In this document: positions 18,181-27,133 of the stretch, one piece after another
Position numbering within the stretch: the stretch's first letter is position 1
Layout: every line of letters starts with the position of its first letter
Source: Microbulbifer flavimaris
Lineage (GTDB): Bacteria > Pseudomonadota > Gammaproteobacteria > Pseudomonadales > Cellvibrionaceae
NCBI RefSeq assembly: GCF_001641755.2
Contig: NZ_LRFG02000003.1
Coordinates: forward strand, 372,001 to 436,000
DNA: 64,000 bases
Reading direction: 5' to 3'
Translations under genes and position numbers: made by a program
Notes under the pieces: generated by a model
Databases searched by the model: none
The model's input: only the letters and a program-made list of their open reading frames with translations
What the model was told of the DNA's origin: nothing

Positions 18181-19062
18181 ATGCGCTACACCCTGCGTCA
18201 GCTGGAAGTTTTCCTCGCCTGCGCCCATCACGAGAATGTGAGCCGGGCCGCGGCCAGCCTCAGCATGTCCCAATCCGCCGCATCCACGGCGCTGAAAGAG
18301 TTCGAGCAGCAGTTCGACCTGCGCCTGTTCGAGCGTACCGGCAAGCGGCTGCGCCTGAATGAGCTGGGCCGCCAACTGTGGCCCCGGGCCGAAGAGCTGC
18401 TGGAGCGGGCACGGGAGCTGGAGCAGACCCTCGCCGCCCACGACGACCTGGGCCGGCTCAAGATCGGCGCCACCCTGACCATCGGCAACTATCTGGCGGC
18501 AGCGGTCATGGCCCGCTATATGGCGGAGCAGCCCGGTACCCGGGTCGAGCTGGAGGTGGCCAACACGGCGGCGATTGTCGATAAGGTGCTCGGCTTTGAA
18601 CTGGATCTGGGGTTGATCGAGGGCGAACTCAACCACCCGGACCTGGAGATGATCCCCTGGCGGGACGATGAGCTGGTGGTCTTCTGTGGACCGGATCATC
18701 CGCTGGCGGCGAGAAAGCGACTGGCGGATCGGGATCTGTGCAATGCCACCTGGATCCTGCGTGAGCGCGGCTCGGGAACCCGGCAGGCGTTCGAACGCGC
18801 CCTGTCCGGTCTGTTGCCGCAACTACATATCCTGCTGGAACTGCAGCACACCGAGGCGATCAAGCGCGCAGTGGAAGCCGGCCTCGGCATCAGTTGCCTG
18901 TCCCGTGTCTCCCTGTCCGACGCCCTGAAGCGCGGTTCGCTGGTGGAACTGCCGGTTCCACAGCGGGACTTTCAGAGGGAATTTCATTTTGTCCTGCACC
19001 GGCAGAAATACCGCAGTGCTGGTATCGAGCGCTGGCTGGAGTTGTGCCGGCAAGTCCGCTGA
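18181..19062 (+). CDS. finR: LysR-family regulator, FinR-like
   Basis: 293 aa. An N-terminal winged helix-turn-helix (residues 1-62; NVSRAAASLSMSQSAASTALKEFE) is followed by a helical linker and a substrate-binding domain from about 90 (LKIGATLTIGNYLAA). Divergent transcription from fpr matches FinR of Pseudomonas, which senses superoxide-type stress and activates fpr. The name rests on this context as well as on the LysR fold. It ends 16 bases before a strong bidirectional terminator. Confidence 0.88.
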   Translation: MRYTLRQLEVFLACAHHENVSRAAASLSMSQSAASTALKEFEQQFDLRLFERTGKRLRLNELGRQLWPRAEELLERARELEQTLAAHDDLGRLKIGATLTIGNYLAAAVMARYMAEQPGTRVELEVANTAAIVDKVLGFELDLGLIEGELNHPDLEMIPWRDDELVVFCGPDHPLAARKRLADRDLCNATWILRERGSGTRQAFERALSGLLPQLHILLELQHTEAIKRAVEAGLGISCLSRVSLSDALKRGSLVELPVPQRDFQREFHFVLHRQKYRSAGIERWLELCRQVR

Positions 19063-19078
19063 GCTCGCCGGCACAGAC

Positions 19079-19110
19079 AAAAAAGCCAGCCGCATGACGG
19101 CTGGCTTTTT
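19079..19110. terminator. Bidirectional terminator between LysR gene and lipoprotein gene
   Basis: Stem AAAAAGCCAGCCG / CGGCTGGCTTTTT (19080-19092 with 19098-19110) around a 5-base loop. A-run on the left and T-run on the right make it work for both converging genes. Confidence 0.93.
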
Positions 19111-19145
19111 GACAGATCCGATGTGAGCACCGGTTCCCGCTAGGT

Positions 19146-19640
19146 TTACTCCACCGGAATCAGCTGGGATTGCAGCTCTTCCGGAATCTGATCGATGGAG
19201 GCAATAGTCAGTCCATCAACGGAAGTAGAGGCGGTCTGTGACTGCAGACTGACGTGCGCAGTTGCTGGAAGCTTCCACATGGCGCCGGTGGCCGGGTCCA
19301 CGATCAGCATGCCAATCAAGCCGCCCAGCAGAATATTGCCAATGTACCAACCGTCCATGCCAGCTTTCAGCTGAAAACTCTGCTCGTTGTAACCGGCCAT
19401 CTGGTAATTCACGGTATAAGTGGCGGAAGAGAAGAAGCCATCGGATGCATCCAGGGTAATGGTGTCAGGGGTAACGCCAGAGTGAACGTCCAGACCCGCC
19501 TCATTAACCACGGAGAAGTTGGCACCGGAAGGCGTGCTGGCGATGGTCACCGGGTATTTGCTGTCGCTGAGGATGCTGGCACAGCCACTGGCCAGAGTCA
19601 GTGCGGCGATGGAGGCCCCCAAGGCAATTTTCTTAAACAT
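19146..19640 (-). CDS. Lipoprotein of unknown function, PEGA-like
   Basis: 164 aa. The signal MFKKIALGASIAALTLASGC has a lipobox ASGC with the cysteine at residue 20. A segment resembling a PEGA-type beta sandwich (PVTIASTPSGANFSVVNEAG) follows, then a Gly-rich hydrophobic stretch (YIGNILLGGLIGMLIVDPATGAMWKLP) seen in small outer-membrane lipoproteins of marine gammaproteobacteria. The function is unknown. It is a single gene between two terminators or gaps. Confidence 0.85.
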   Translation of the reverse strand: MFKKIALGASIAALTLASGCASILSDSKYPVTIASTPSGANFSVVNEAGLDVHSGVTPDTITLDASDGFFSSATYTVNYQMAGYNEQSFQLKAGMDGWYIGNILLGGLIGMLIVDPATGAMWKLPATAHVSLQSQTASTSVDGLTIASIDQIPEELQSQLIPVE

Positions 19641-19961
19641 ATTTTTTCCTAGACTTGTTGTTGTCGTGCGGCTGGTGGGAATAAGCGCCAGCCGGGCGGC
19701 AGATTACCATGCACACGTTCCCACCTGCCGCTTTTTTCATTACACACCATTACATGCACTCGGCCTGAGCGCCGGCGTCGAGCCACTGAAGTACCAGTAG
19801 CGAGGATATCGTTACCTTTTATAGGCGACAGGGTCGGGTTGCGGAGAAGCTCACGTGACGTGCGGACCCGTGAAGCTACAGCCAATGTCTGGTATGCCCA
19901 GAGAGGCCGCGCACCGTCGTGGTGGTGCGACGGCGGACCGGTTAAAAATGTTTTTGAGCGA
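19641..19961. other. Intergenic region upstream of lipoprotein gene
   Basis: This 321-base gap lies between the lipoprotein start and the end of the M28 peptidase gene, both on the minus strand. It should hold the lipoprotein promoter and the peptidase terminator, but no clean hairpin-U-tract or promoter pair could be identified. No convincing open frame is present. Confidence 0.5.
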
Positions 19962-21593
19962 TCAGCGTGAGCCGGCAAACAGGTCGCCGAAGAAATCTCC
20001 CGGATACCAGGCCGGCTTGCGGCGGCTATCCGCCACCTCGCGGGCAATGGCGTAATTTACCTGGGCAAACTGCTCGGCGGCCACGTAATCGATCTGCTCG
20101 TCCGCCTCGTCCGCTGGCTGGTGGTAGCGCTCCTTGAAGAACTTGTTCTGCATCGCAGTGCCGTCCACCGCCGGATCCAATGCCTCGCGCCCGGTGATCA
20201 GATAAATCGCCGGCACGCCCTGGCGTACAAAGCTGTAGTGATCACTGCGTACAAAAATCACCTGCTCCGGCATCGGGTCCGGGCTCACTTTCAATCCAGC
20301 CCGCTCGGCGGCGCGGGCAGTGGTTTCACCCAGTGTGGAATGCTCGGCACCAAAGGCGATAATGTCGCGGAACGGGTACAGCAGCATTGGCATATCGAGG
20401 TTGATATTGGCCACGATAGAACCCGGCGGCACCGGTGGGTGCTGGGCGAAATAATCAGAACCCAACAGGCCCTTTTCTTCCGCCGTCACCGCCACAAACA
20501 GCAGTGAGCGCCGCGGCGCCCGACCCGACTCCATAAACAGCCGTGCCGTTTCCAGCATCACCGCAATACCCGCGGCATTGTCCTGGGCACCGTTGTTGAT
20601 CTGGTCCCCCTCGCCATCATCTTCACCGGTGTGATCCAGATGACCGGTGAAGACCACATACTCGTCTTTCAGCTTCGGGTCCCGGCCCGGCAGCATTGCC
20701 ACCACGTTGGGGCTCAGCAGGCTCTCGTGACGAGCGCCGCTGGTGAGAGAGACGCTGTAGGGCAGCGGGAATCCGGCCGGTGTCAGGCCGTTTTCGATTT
20801 CAGTGAAGATGGTATCCAGGCTGCGCGCGGCGCCCATAAACAGCTGGCGTGCCGGCGGCATATCCAGGTAAATCCCCGGGTGTAAGCCGGGAATGGCATT
20901 GCCCGGCACACCGTCCGCATCGAGCCAGTCAAAGTTTTCATCCCGGGCGTGCTTGGCGGAGCGGGCGAAGGGTGAGCGCTGTTCCCGCGCCGGCGTGTTC
21001 AGCAGAATGTAGCCGACGGCACCGCGGCGCGAGGCCGTCTGCCGCTTGGTGCGGGTCGCCGCATAATGTGCGCCCACTTCACTGGGCATGGTTTTCGGGC
21101 GTCCGCTCAGGACCACGACAATCTTGCCGCGCACGTCCAGACCGGCGTAATCATCGATGCCGAATTCCGGTGCTTCGATGCCGAAGCCCACAAAGACCAG
21201 CGGTGCGGTCGCGGCCAGGTCCTGGCTGACTGTCGGGGGAGAAGCGACAAAGTCCTCGGCAAATTTGAAGGTGATATCACCGTCGTTGCCACGCAGTACC
21301 ATGGTCGGCTCGCGGCCTGCCCAGCTGGCCCGACGGAAAGGCACCGGCTGCATAAACCCCTGGCTGCCGGCGGGCTGCAGTCCCATGGCCTCAAACTGCC
21401 GGGCCACATATTCTGCAGCGCGTTTGTATCCTTCGGTGCCGGTCTCCCGCCCCGCCAGCTCGTCCGAAGCCAGGTATTCCACATGCCGGCGCATGTTGTC
21501 AGCTTCAGGTACCGGCAGGGGGGTCGGTTGCTGGGTGGCACAGGCCACAAGAACGCTCACAAGCAGAGCGCCGATCAGGGTCTTCATCTTCAT
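19962..21593 (-). CDS. M28-family zinc aminopeptidase, lipoprotein
   Basis: 543 aa from ATG 21593 (MKMKTLIGALLVSVLVAC); an open frame to 22043 overlaps the DASS gene and is not protein-like. The lipobox LVAC is near residue 18. A PA-type insert around 150-260 precedes the M28 core: VFTGHLDHTG (metal His and neighbour), NNGAQDNAAGIAVMLE (metal Asp), VTAEEKGLLGSDY (catalytic Glu pair) and FVRSDHYSFVRQGVP (last metal His). It should be a periplasmic or outer-membrane di-zinc aminopeptidase. It lies 50 bases downstream of a DASS transporter; a joint role in peptide or amino-acid use is inference. Confidence 0.93.
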   Translation of the reverse strand: MKMKTLIGALLVSVLVACATQQPTPLPVPEADNMRRHVEYLASDELAGRETGTEGYKRAAEYVARQFEAMGLQPAGSQGFMQPVPFRRASWAGREPTMVLRGNDGDITFKFAEDFVASPPTVSQDLAATAPLVFVGFGIEAPEFGIDDYAGLDVRGKIVVVLSGRPKTMPSEVGAHYAATRTKRQTASRRGAVGYILLNTPAREQRSPFARSAKHARDENFDWLDADGVPGNAIPGLHPGIYLDMPPARQLFMGAARSLDTIFTEIENGLTPAGFPLPYSVSLTSGARHESLLSPNVVAMLPGRDPKLKDEYVVFTGHLDHTGEDDGEGDQINNGAQDNAAGIAVMLETARLFMESGRAPRRSLLFVAVTAEEKGLLGSDYFAQHPPVPPGSIVANINLDMPMLLYPFRDIIAFGAEHSTLGETTARAAERAGLKVSPDPMPEQVIFVRSDHYSFVRQGVPAIYLITGREALDPAVDGTAMQNKFFKERYHQPADEADEQIDYVAAEQFAQVNYAIAREVADSRRKPAWYPGDFFGDLFAGSR

Positions 21594-21643
21594 GGGGAAA
21601 ATCTTTTTATCCTGCTTGCCGGGTGCCGGCGCCAGCCGGCTGT

Positions 21644-22990
21644 TCAAGCGAGCAAGCTTACCATGATCCAAATCACCGGAATGGCGACCAGGTTGAGTAA
21701 TAGCCCCGCTCGCAGCATCTGCCGCTGCAAGACCAGCCCCGTGCCGTAGGCAAGGGCATTGGGCGGCGTCGCCACCGGCAGCATGAAGGCACAGGTAGCT
21801 GCAATGCCCACCCCGAATACCAGCGCATAGGTAATGGCCGGGTTCAGCTGCTGCGCCAGAGCGTAAATGACCGGCACCAGGATCGCTGCACTGCCGGTAT
21901 TGGAGGCGAGTTCGGTGAGGAAAATCATCAGCGCAATACAGGCCATGATCAATAGCCAGCCCGGCGCATCGCCGAGCCCCCCCAACAGGGATTCCGCCAG
22001 CCAGACCGAAGTGCCGGTCTGTTGCAGAATCGCCGAAAGACACAGGCCGCCGCCGAACAGCAGCAGGATGCCCCAGTTGATCTGGCTTTGTAGCTGTGGC
22101 CAGGAGATCAGGCCCAGCAGTGGTGCCAGTGCCGTAATAGTCAGCCCTACCACCGCATCGAAACTGCTAGCGAGCCCGAACCAGCGGGCAATCAGGGTGG
22201 AAAAGGTCCAGGCGAGCACCGCCAGTGTGAACAGGGCCAGCGCGCCGCAGGCACCGGCATCCCACTCGCGCTTCCCCACTTCCGGTGGCTGTATTTCAGC
22301 GCGTTCCCTGTCCGGTCGCATTACCAGCCACAGGGCGGCGAGCACCAGCGGGAACATGGTCAGTGTTACCGGCAGGCCCACTTTCAACCAGCTGATGAAA
22401 TCCAGCTCCAGTGCTCGCGCGGCAATGGCATTGGGCGGACTGCCAACAATGGTCGCGAGACCACCAATATTGGCCGCGTAAGCGGTGCCCAGCACAGCAA
22501 AGGCACGGGTGCGCGGATGGTCGCGGTCCACCATCGACAGCGCAATCGGCAACATCATCGCCGTCGTGGCGGTGTTGCTGATCCACATGGAAAGAAAGGA
22601 GACCGTGGCCATAAAGCCGATCAAGGTGGGCCAGAGGCGGCCACCGCCCAGGCGCAAGACCGCCCCGGCCAGTCGGCGGTCGATTCCGTGCGCCTGCAAG
22701 ACCGCGGCCAGCGTAAAGCCACCCATAAACAGAAAAATGATAGTGCTGGAGAAGGGTGCCAGCGCAGCGGCCGCCGGCATCAACCCGGTGAAATAGGCCG
22801 CAGCAGGAACCAGCAGTGCCGTCACCGGCAGCGGCACTATCTCGCTCATCCACAACCCGGCGGCGGCGATCAGGATAAACAGACCCAGTTGCTGCGTGCC
22901 GCCCGAGGTCAGCAAACTTGCCAGGAAATAGGACAACAGGATCCAGAGTAGAATGATCGCCAGCCGGCTGGGCATGGAGAGGTTCTGCAC
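21644..22990 (-). CDS. DASS-family sodium/anion (dicarboxylate-type) transporter
   Basis: 448 aa with about eleven hydrophobic segments. The two substrate/sodium hairpin motifs of the DASS (SLC13) family are present: ISNTATTAMMLPIALSM and ASNTGSAAILVPVIY, both with S-N-T. The family imports dicarboxylates, citrate or sulfate with sodium; the exact substrate cannot be read from the sequence. Upstream on the same strand is a metal-hydrolase-like gene, downstream the M28 peptidase. Confidence 0.9.
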   Translation of the reverse strand: MQNLSMPSRLAIILLWILLSYFLASLLTSGGTQQLGLFILIAAAGLWMSEIVPLPVTALLVPAAAYFTGLMPAAAALAPFSSTIIFLFMGGFTLAAVLQAHGIDRRLAGAVLRLGGGRLWPTLIGFMATVSFLSMWISNTATTAMMLPIALSMVDRDHPRTRAFAVLGTAYAANIGGLATIVGSPPNAIAARALELDFISWLKVGLPVTLTMFPLVLAALWLVMRPDRERAEIQPPEVGKREWDAGACGALALFTLAVLAWTFSTLIARWFGLASSFDAVVGLTITALAPLLGLISWPQLQSQINWGILLLFGGGLCLSAILQQTGTSVWLAESLLGGLGDAPGWLLIMACIALMIFLTELASNTGSAAILVPVIYALAQQLNPAITYALVFGVGIAATCAFMLPVATPPNALAYGTGLVLQRQMLRAGLLLNLVAIPVIWIMVSLLA

Positions 22991-23046
22991 GTTGCACTCC
23001 GCTTGTTTTTATCGGCGCAACAATAACAAATTCCCCGGCGGCCCTC

Positions 23047-23784
23047 TCAGTGCAAACCGGGGAAACTTTTTCGCACCGCCTGCTCCGCTTTTTCATGGGC
23101 GGTGTCTGCGCAAAAACCACCGTGGCCGCCAAGCAGGTGCACAAACGGCAGGTCCAGCAACCGCTCGAAGTCCTCCCCCAGCCACCGCCCCGGATCACAG
23201 CCGCGCGGTGTCATGCGCAGCCGCCAGGTGGGCGCCACCTGCATGCCGCGGCGAAAACCGGCCAGCCGCATCAGGTTGCGGCCGAGCCAGGTGCAACCCT
23301 GCCACGACTGCCAGTACTGCAGCGCATCGCAGGTCAGCAGCAAGCCGCCATTCATGGGCACCCACAGTGCAGCTTCCGGATGGCAGCTGTGCGTAAACTC
23401 AAAAAACTGCCCTGTGGGCGCCGGGCACTCTCCCCCCTCACGCAACGGCGCATCCGGGGCGGGCGCCGGGTAGAGGTCCGAGTCCAGCTGGCGCCAGAAG
23501 GTGAGATTGTAGCGATCGCGGTAATAGAGATCGTCACAGCCGTGGTAATAGCCCAGGCGCACCGCATGTGTGACCCGCCCGAGGTCTTCCAGCTTTTCCT
23601 CCTGAAAGGGACGCAAACGGACAGGATTGACCAGTACCAGCTCATCGCCGAAACGCAGGATGGCCATATTGCGGTTGACCGTCAGTGCCGGTCCGAGCCG
23701 GGCGGTACCCGGCACGTAGAAAAGATCCGGCAACAGCCGGCGAATTTCACCGTGAGGCTGTGGCAGTGGGTAATCGATCTGCAT
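23047..23784 (-). CDS. Conserved protein, DUF4336-like (metallo-beta-lactamase-like fold)
   Basis: 245 aa. The opening RRLLPDLFYVPGTARLGPALTVNRNMAILRFGDELVLVNPVRL matches the style of DUF4336 proteins, relatives of metallo-beta-lactamases that lack a complete zinc signature. The HxHxDH motif is absent, so catalytic activity is doubtful. It is on the same strand as, and 25 bases after, an ACT-domain gene. Family confidence is moderate. Confidence 0.7.
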   Translation of the reverse strand: MQIDYPLPQPHGEIRRLLPDLFYVPGTARLGPALTVNRNMAILRFGDELVLVNPVRLRPFQEEKLEDLGRVTHAVRLGYYHGCDDLYYRDRYNLTFWRQLDSDLYPAPAPDAPLREGGECPAPTGQFFEFTHSCHPEAALWVPMNGGLLLTCDALQYWQSWQGCTWLGRNLMRLAGFRRGMQVAPTWRLRMTPRGCDPGRWLGEDFERLLDLPFVHLLGGHGGFCADTAHEKAEQAVRKSFPGLH

Positions 23785-23808
23785 GGCAGCGCGATACCAC
23801 CCGGGCTC

Positions 23809-24219
23809 TCAGCTGTACTGGGCCCGGTTTCGCAACCCGCGCAGGAGCTGCAGTGCCTCCTCGGCGCGCGCTTCCGGCACGAAGATGTGATCATGGTTGA
23901 GGGCGGCCACCACATTGGCGCTGATACCGGCAGAGGCGAGCTCACCGGAAACGGCCGCGGTCAGGCCGACAGCTTCCAGGCTCGAGTAGACCTGCAGGGT
24001 GATCTGCCGAAAGCCGACACTGCAGTCGAGGCCCTGCTGCTCTGCTTTGCCACGCTCGAGCACCCCGCTCCAGCCCTCCCGCTCGCGGAACAGTGACAGG
24101 CATTCCTGCCAGAGCCGGCCTGCCCGCTCGTCATCGAGGGCGCAGAAGACAAAACAACCCTCTTGCAGTTCTGGTTCGAGGGACTGCAACAGGGTGCCCA
24201 GGCGTACTTCTGCATTCAT
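23809..24219 (-). CDS. Small ACT-domain protein
   Basis: 136 aa from ATG 24219, chosen because GGGA lies eight bases upstream; a start at 24234 has no ribosome site. The C-terminal half (VGLTAAVSGELASAGISANVVAALNHDHIFVPEARAEEAL, given here in part by position 23830-23950) has the ACT-like beta-alpha-beta pattern of the small 'ACT domain-containing' proteins related to CASTOR. These bind amino acids; the ligand here is unknown. It precedes the DUF4336-like gene. Confidence 0.8.
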   Translation of the reverse strand: MNAEVRLGTLLQSLEPELQEGCFVFCALDDERAGRLWQECLSLFREREGWSGVLERGKAEQQGLDCSVGFRQITLQVYSSLEAVGLTAAVSGELASAGISANVVAALNHDHIFVPEARAEEALQLLRGLRNRAQYS

Positions 24220-24274
24220 AACTCGTAGTCCCATTCAATATTGTTGAAGACCCAGCGCGAAGTCATTTGCAACG

Positions 24275-24988
24275 TCATTCAAATTCCTCACCCTGAAATT
24301 CTGGCTCGCCCGGGGCGGGAGTGGTGTCGACCTGCAGACCCTCCGCCTCACCGGCCGCGGCCCGAGCCTCCTGCTCCCAGCGATCGAGGGCGGAATCGAT
24401 ATCCCGCTCGAGGGCCAGACTCGGAAATTCCGGACAGGGGGCGTCCTTGGCAGGATTGTGCCATCCGGACAGGGGCGCGACGAATACAATCAGGGATTTG
24501 TGCAGATAGTTCTCGCCGATGCTGGCCTCGGTCCAGGTGGTCTGCCAGGCAAACTTGCCCCGCACCGCATAATCGCTTTCGTAGGATTTCAGGGTCAGGA
24601 AATAGGGATACAGACGGCCACCGCGGCAGACGATACGCCGCTGGGTTTTGATATTGGCCATCTGGGTGAAGGGATCAAAATACCAATGGATATCGTAGCC
24701 GTAAGCGAAACGCATGCCGCCATCATGCTCGAGAAACGCATAGGATCGGCCGGTGCCATCCGCATTGAGACTCCACACATGTCGCGCTTCGCCGTCGCGG
24801 GAAATGAGCCAGTCGCCCACCCACTGTTTGGCCTCGAGACGGGAACCGGAGTCCCATCCCCACCCCGGGGATTCTGCCTGCCCGCCGGAGGCGGACTCAT
24901 TGGATACCTTGCTCTCCTGCCCCTGCGCAAACGCAGACACGGCGGAGCAGATCAGTAGCACTGTCAGAATAAAGCGTCGCTGCAACAC
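24275..24988 (-). CDS. Exported protein of unknown function, paralog of 25070-25555
   Basis: 237 aa from GTG 24988, preceded by GGGAGA at eight bases; the extension to 25051 is less likely. The N-terminus MLQRRFILTVLLICSAVSAFAQG is a type I signal peptide. The mature N-half, with VGDWLISRDGEARHVWSLNADGTG, matches the neighbouring 161-aa protein (AGDWLVVGESDQQLVWQLKADGTG), giving a lipocalin-like GDW opening. A longer C-terminal extension is acidic. Function unknown; the tandem pair arose by duplication. Confidence 0.78.
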   Translation of the reverse strand: MLQRRFILTVLLICSAVSAFAQGQESKVSNESASGGQAESPGWGWDSGSRLEAKQWVGDWLISRDGEARHVWSLNADGTGRSYAFLEHDGGMRFAYGYDIHWYFDPFTQMANIKTQRRIVCRGGRLYPYFLTLKSYESDYAVRGKFAWQTTWTEASIGENYLHKSLIVFVAPLSGWHNPAKDAPCPEFPSLALERDIDSALDRWEQEARAAAGEAEGLQVDTTPAPGEPEFQGEEFE

Positions 24989-25069
24989 AGCGGTTCTCCC
25001 GTTCGCTTTACTCTTCCCTGAGCTTCCTGTTGCCGCCCCTTGGGGCGGCATTCCGGAAAGGCTAACAAT

Positions 25070-25555
25070 TCAGGTGGCCAGATTCGGACACTCATTCCCC
25101 GCCCGGGGGGTTTCCCAGCTTTCCAGCCGCCGCTGGAAGGCGAGCAGCCCGCCATTGCGCTGTAGCCAGTGACGGCCGTCCACTATGGCGAAGTCTAGGG
25201 TCGCCGCGCTCCACCCGGAAAAGGCAACAGCGATCACGCCCCCGGTGCAACGCACCGACGCACCGGTACGGACCCGGACGCGATCGCCCTCGAGCTGCCA
25301 GTTGATGGCAAAACCGTGGGAAAGACGACCATTGGGTTGGAAACCGTAAGCAAATCCGGTGCCGTCGGCCTTCAGCTGCCATACCAGCTGCTGGTCAGAT
25401 TCACCCACCACCAGCCAGTCGCCCGCCCAGGCTTTCTGGTCGGGTTCGGAGGCGACCGCGAGGGGCACCAGGAAAAAGACGATGAGCACCAGCAAATAAA
25501 CCTGGAGCAGTGACAAGAGAAGACGGGAGAAAGAAGGATATCGCAGGTACTTCAT
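25070..25555 (-). CDS. Small exported or membrane-anchored protein, lipocalin-like GDW motif
   Basis: 161 aa. A long hydrophobic N-terminus (residues 9-36, ending AVASEP) is either an uncleaved anchor or a signal peptide. The rest, AGDWLVVGESDQQLVWQLKADGTGF followed by alternating strands and one Cys, is a short beta barrel-like domain shared with the adjacent larger paralog. No function can be assigned. The promoter should lie in the 278-base gap to its right. Confidence 0.78.
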   Translation of the reverse strand: MKYLRYPSFSRLLLSLLQVYLLVLIVFFLVPLAVASEPDQKAWAGDWLVVGESDQQLVWQLKADGTGFAYGFQPNGRLSHGFAINWQLEGDRVRVRTGASVRCTGGVIAVAFSGWSAATLDFAIVDGRHWLQRNGGLLAFQRRLESWETPRAGNECPNLAT

Positions 25556-25833
25556 GCGCGACTCTACCGTTGGCTGGTTGCGACAGGCGGCCCAGCTGAG
25601 CCACCGGTTGTCCCTGCCGGGCCGGCACTGTGCCGGGCTCCGGTTAGAAAATCGCGCTCGCGCGTTTTCGGTTCCCTATTGAATAAAAGGCTAGACGCTA
25701 AATCCTTCACTGGCAGCGCATGCCTCAAAAAACTGCATTCGCCCGCCAGCTGCCCGGCAAACGGGCAGGACCGTAATTACGGAAAAAACAAAGGAAATGG
25801 GAGGGTTTTGTGGTGAACTACCGACAAATGGTG

Positions 25834-27054
25834 CTATCGCACACGCCGCCGGTGTCGCAGCTGCCACCACCAGAGCAAGCCGATGATGACGGCACCGGCG
25901 AAGAGAATCGACGCCCAGAATACATAAGCGGGCCGCTCCGGCGGAGGCTCGAGCCGGGCCCGGGCCTGCTTCAAGCTGGCCCTCAGCTTCTGGGAGGCCG
26001 CGATGACGCCGGCGCTGCCGCCATCGCCATTGAGGGCATCCCGCAGCTCTGACCACTGAGAGCGGATCTGTTCCGCCAGTGGCGGATCGCGCTTTTCCAG
26101 CTGAGCCCGCAGTGGCAGGTAGCCCTGTCGATAGGCGAGCACGGCCTTGTAGTAAGCACCGGTGGTATCTCCGGCCCGGTGGGCGCTTTCTGCCAGTTGC
26201 AGCAGGCCGCCAGCCCTCACCAGCGGATGCTCCAGCGCCCGCACCGCATCCGGATGGCCGCGCCACCACAGCAAAGCCGCGGCGGCATCATCCGGGAGCG
26301 CTGCCGGACGGGTGATCGCCATGCCCGGGAGGGCCAGCAGTGCCGGATAGCGCTCCGCCAGATCCGCCGACGGTGGCAGCTGGTCGGCCACGGGGAAGCT
26401 CGCGACCAGCACCGCCAGCGCCCAGCGTTGCCGGCCGTCGAGATCGGCACCCAGACCGGTCCCGTGCAGGGTATCGGCGGTGGGATCGAGCAGATTGTAG
26501 AAATCGTAGAGGCTGAATTGTGCAGAACGCTGCATCACGGCCAGCGACGGGCCCCGCTCAGCGCCCTCACCCCGCAGGCCATGGCAGCCGGCGCAGTGTT
26601 TGCGAAACGGGCGGGCGCCCTCAGCCGCCGGTGGCAACGGGTGAATGGGCGAGCGCTGCAGCTGGTAGAGGGCAGCCAGTCGATCCGCGGCCGTGTTCGC
26701 CCGGCGCTGTACCTGCCGGGCATCCCGGCGGGCCTCAATGTCCTGCTGCAATGTATCGAGACTGCGTTCCAAGGATGCTCGACCCGGGCGATTCGGGAGT
26801 TCGCGCACCAGTGTCTTCACCGTTTGCAGCTGACGCTTCTGCTGCTGATAGAGGCGATGGTCGGTTACCTGGCCGTCCCGCACCGCATCGGCGTAATCAG
26901 CGGCGAAGGAGGACAGCAAGTTAAGCGCCTGGGCACCCACGGCCTCCGTCTCGCCACGGGCGATACCTGACCAGGTGAGCGCCAGAGACAGAACAAGAAT
27001 CAGAGGCGAGCAGCACCTCGGGTTTAGGGATAGGCCCATGGGGTTAACGATCAT
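25834..27054 (-). CDS. Membrane-anchored c-type cytochrome
   Basis: 406 aa. An N-terminal signal (hydrophobic 17-35, cleavage near ARGE) is followed by a helical region, then one heme-binding motif CAGCH (about residue 160) in KHCAGCHGLRGEGAERGPSL. A C-terminal helix (YVFWASILFAGAVIIGLLWWW, residues about 380-400) and RHRRRVR tail anchor it in the inner membrane. A Met ligand candidate is in a later PGMA segment. It is a mono-heme cytochrome of unknown partner in a region also encoding DsbA and cytochrome c4, all minus strand. The start could be M6 instead. Confidence 0.82.
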   Translation of the reverse strand: MIVNPMGLSLNPRCCSPLILVLSLALTWSGIARGETEAVGAQALNLLSSFAADYADAVRDGQVTDHRLYQQQKRQLQTVKTLVRELPNRPGRASLERSLDTLQQDIEARRDARQVQRRANTAADRLAALYQLQRSPIHPLPPAAEGARPFRKHCAGCHGLRGEGAERGPSLAVMQRSAQFSLYDFYNLLDPTADTLHGTGLGADLDGRQRWALAVLVASFPVADQLPPSADLAERYPALLALPGMAITRPAALPDDAAAALLWWRGHPDAVRALEHPLVRAGGLLQLAESAHRAGDTTGAYYKAVLAYRQGYLPLRAQLEKRDPPLAEQIRSQWSELRDALNGDGGSAGVIAASQKLRASLKQARARLEPPPERPAYVFWASILFAGAVIIGLLWWWQLRHRRRVR

Positions 27055-27085
27055 GATGTTCGGGAAAAGCGTAGCAGGCGGGCAT

Positions 27086-27111
27086 AAAAAACCCCGCTGG
27101 AAGCGGGGTTT
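27086..27111 (-). terminator. Terminator after dsbA
   Basis: Stem AAACCCCGC / GCGGGGTTT around a GGA loop with an A-run (27086-27091) on the left, i.e. a T-run when read on the minus strand. It lies 23 bases after the dsbA stop. Confidence 0.9.
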
Positions 27112-27133
27112 CGGAATCGCTGTGCAGAGTCGA

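Noticed and set aside
18061..18822. Minus-strand frame covering the fpr-finR gap and most of finR
   Set aside because: It lies opposite the LysR gene and its helix-turn-helix, with no ribosome site.
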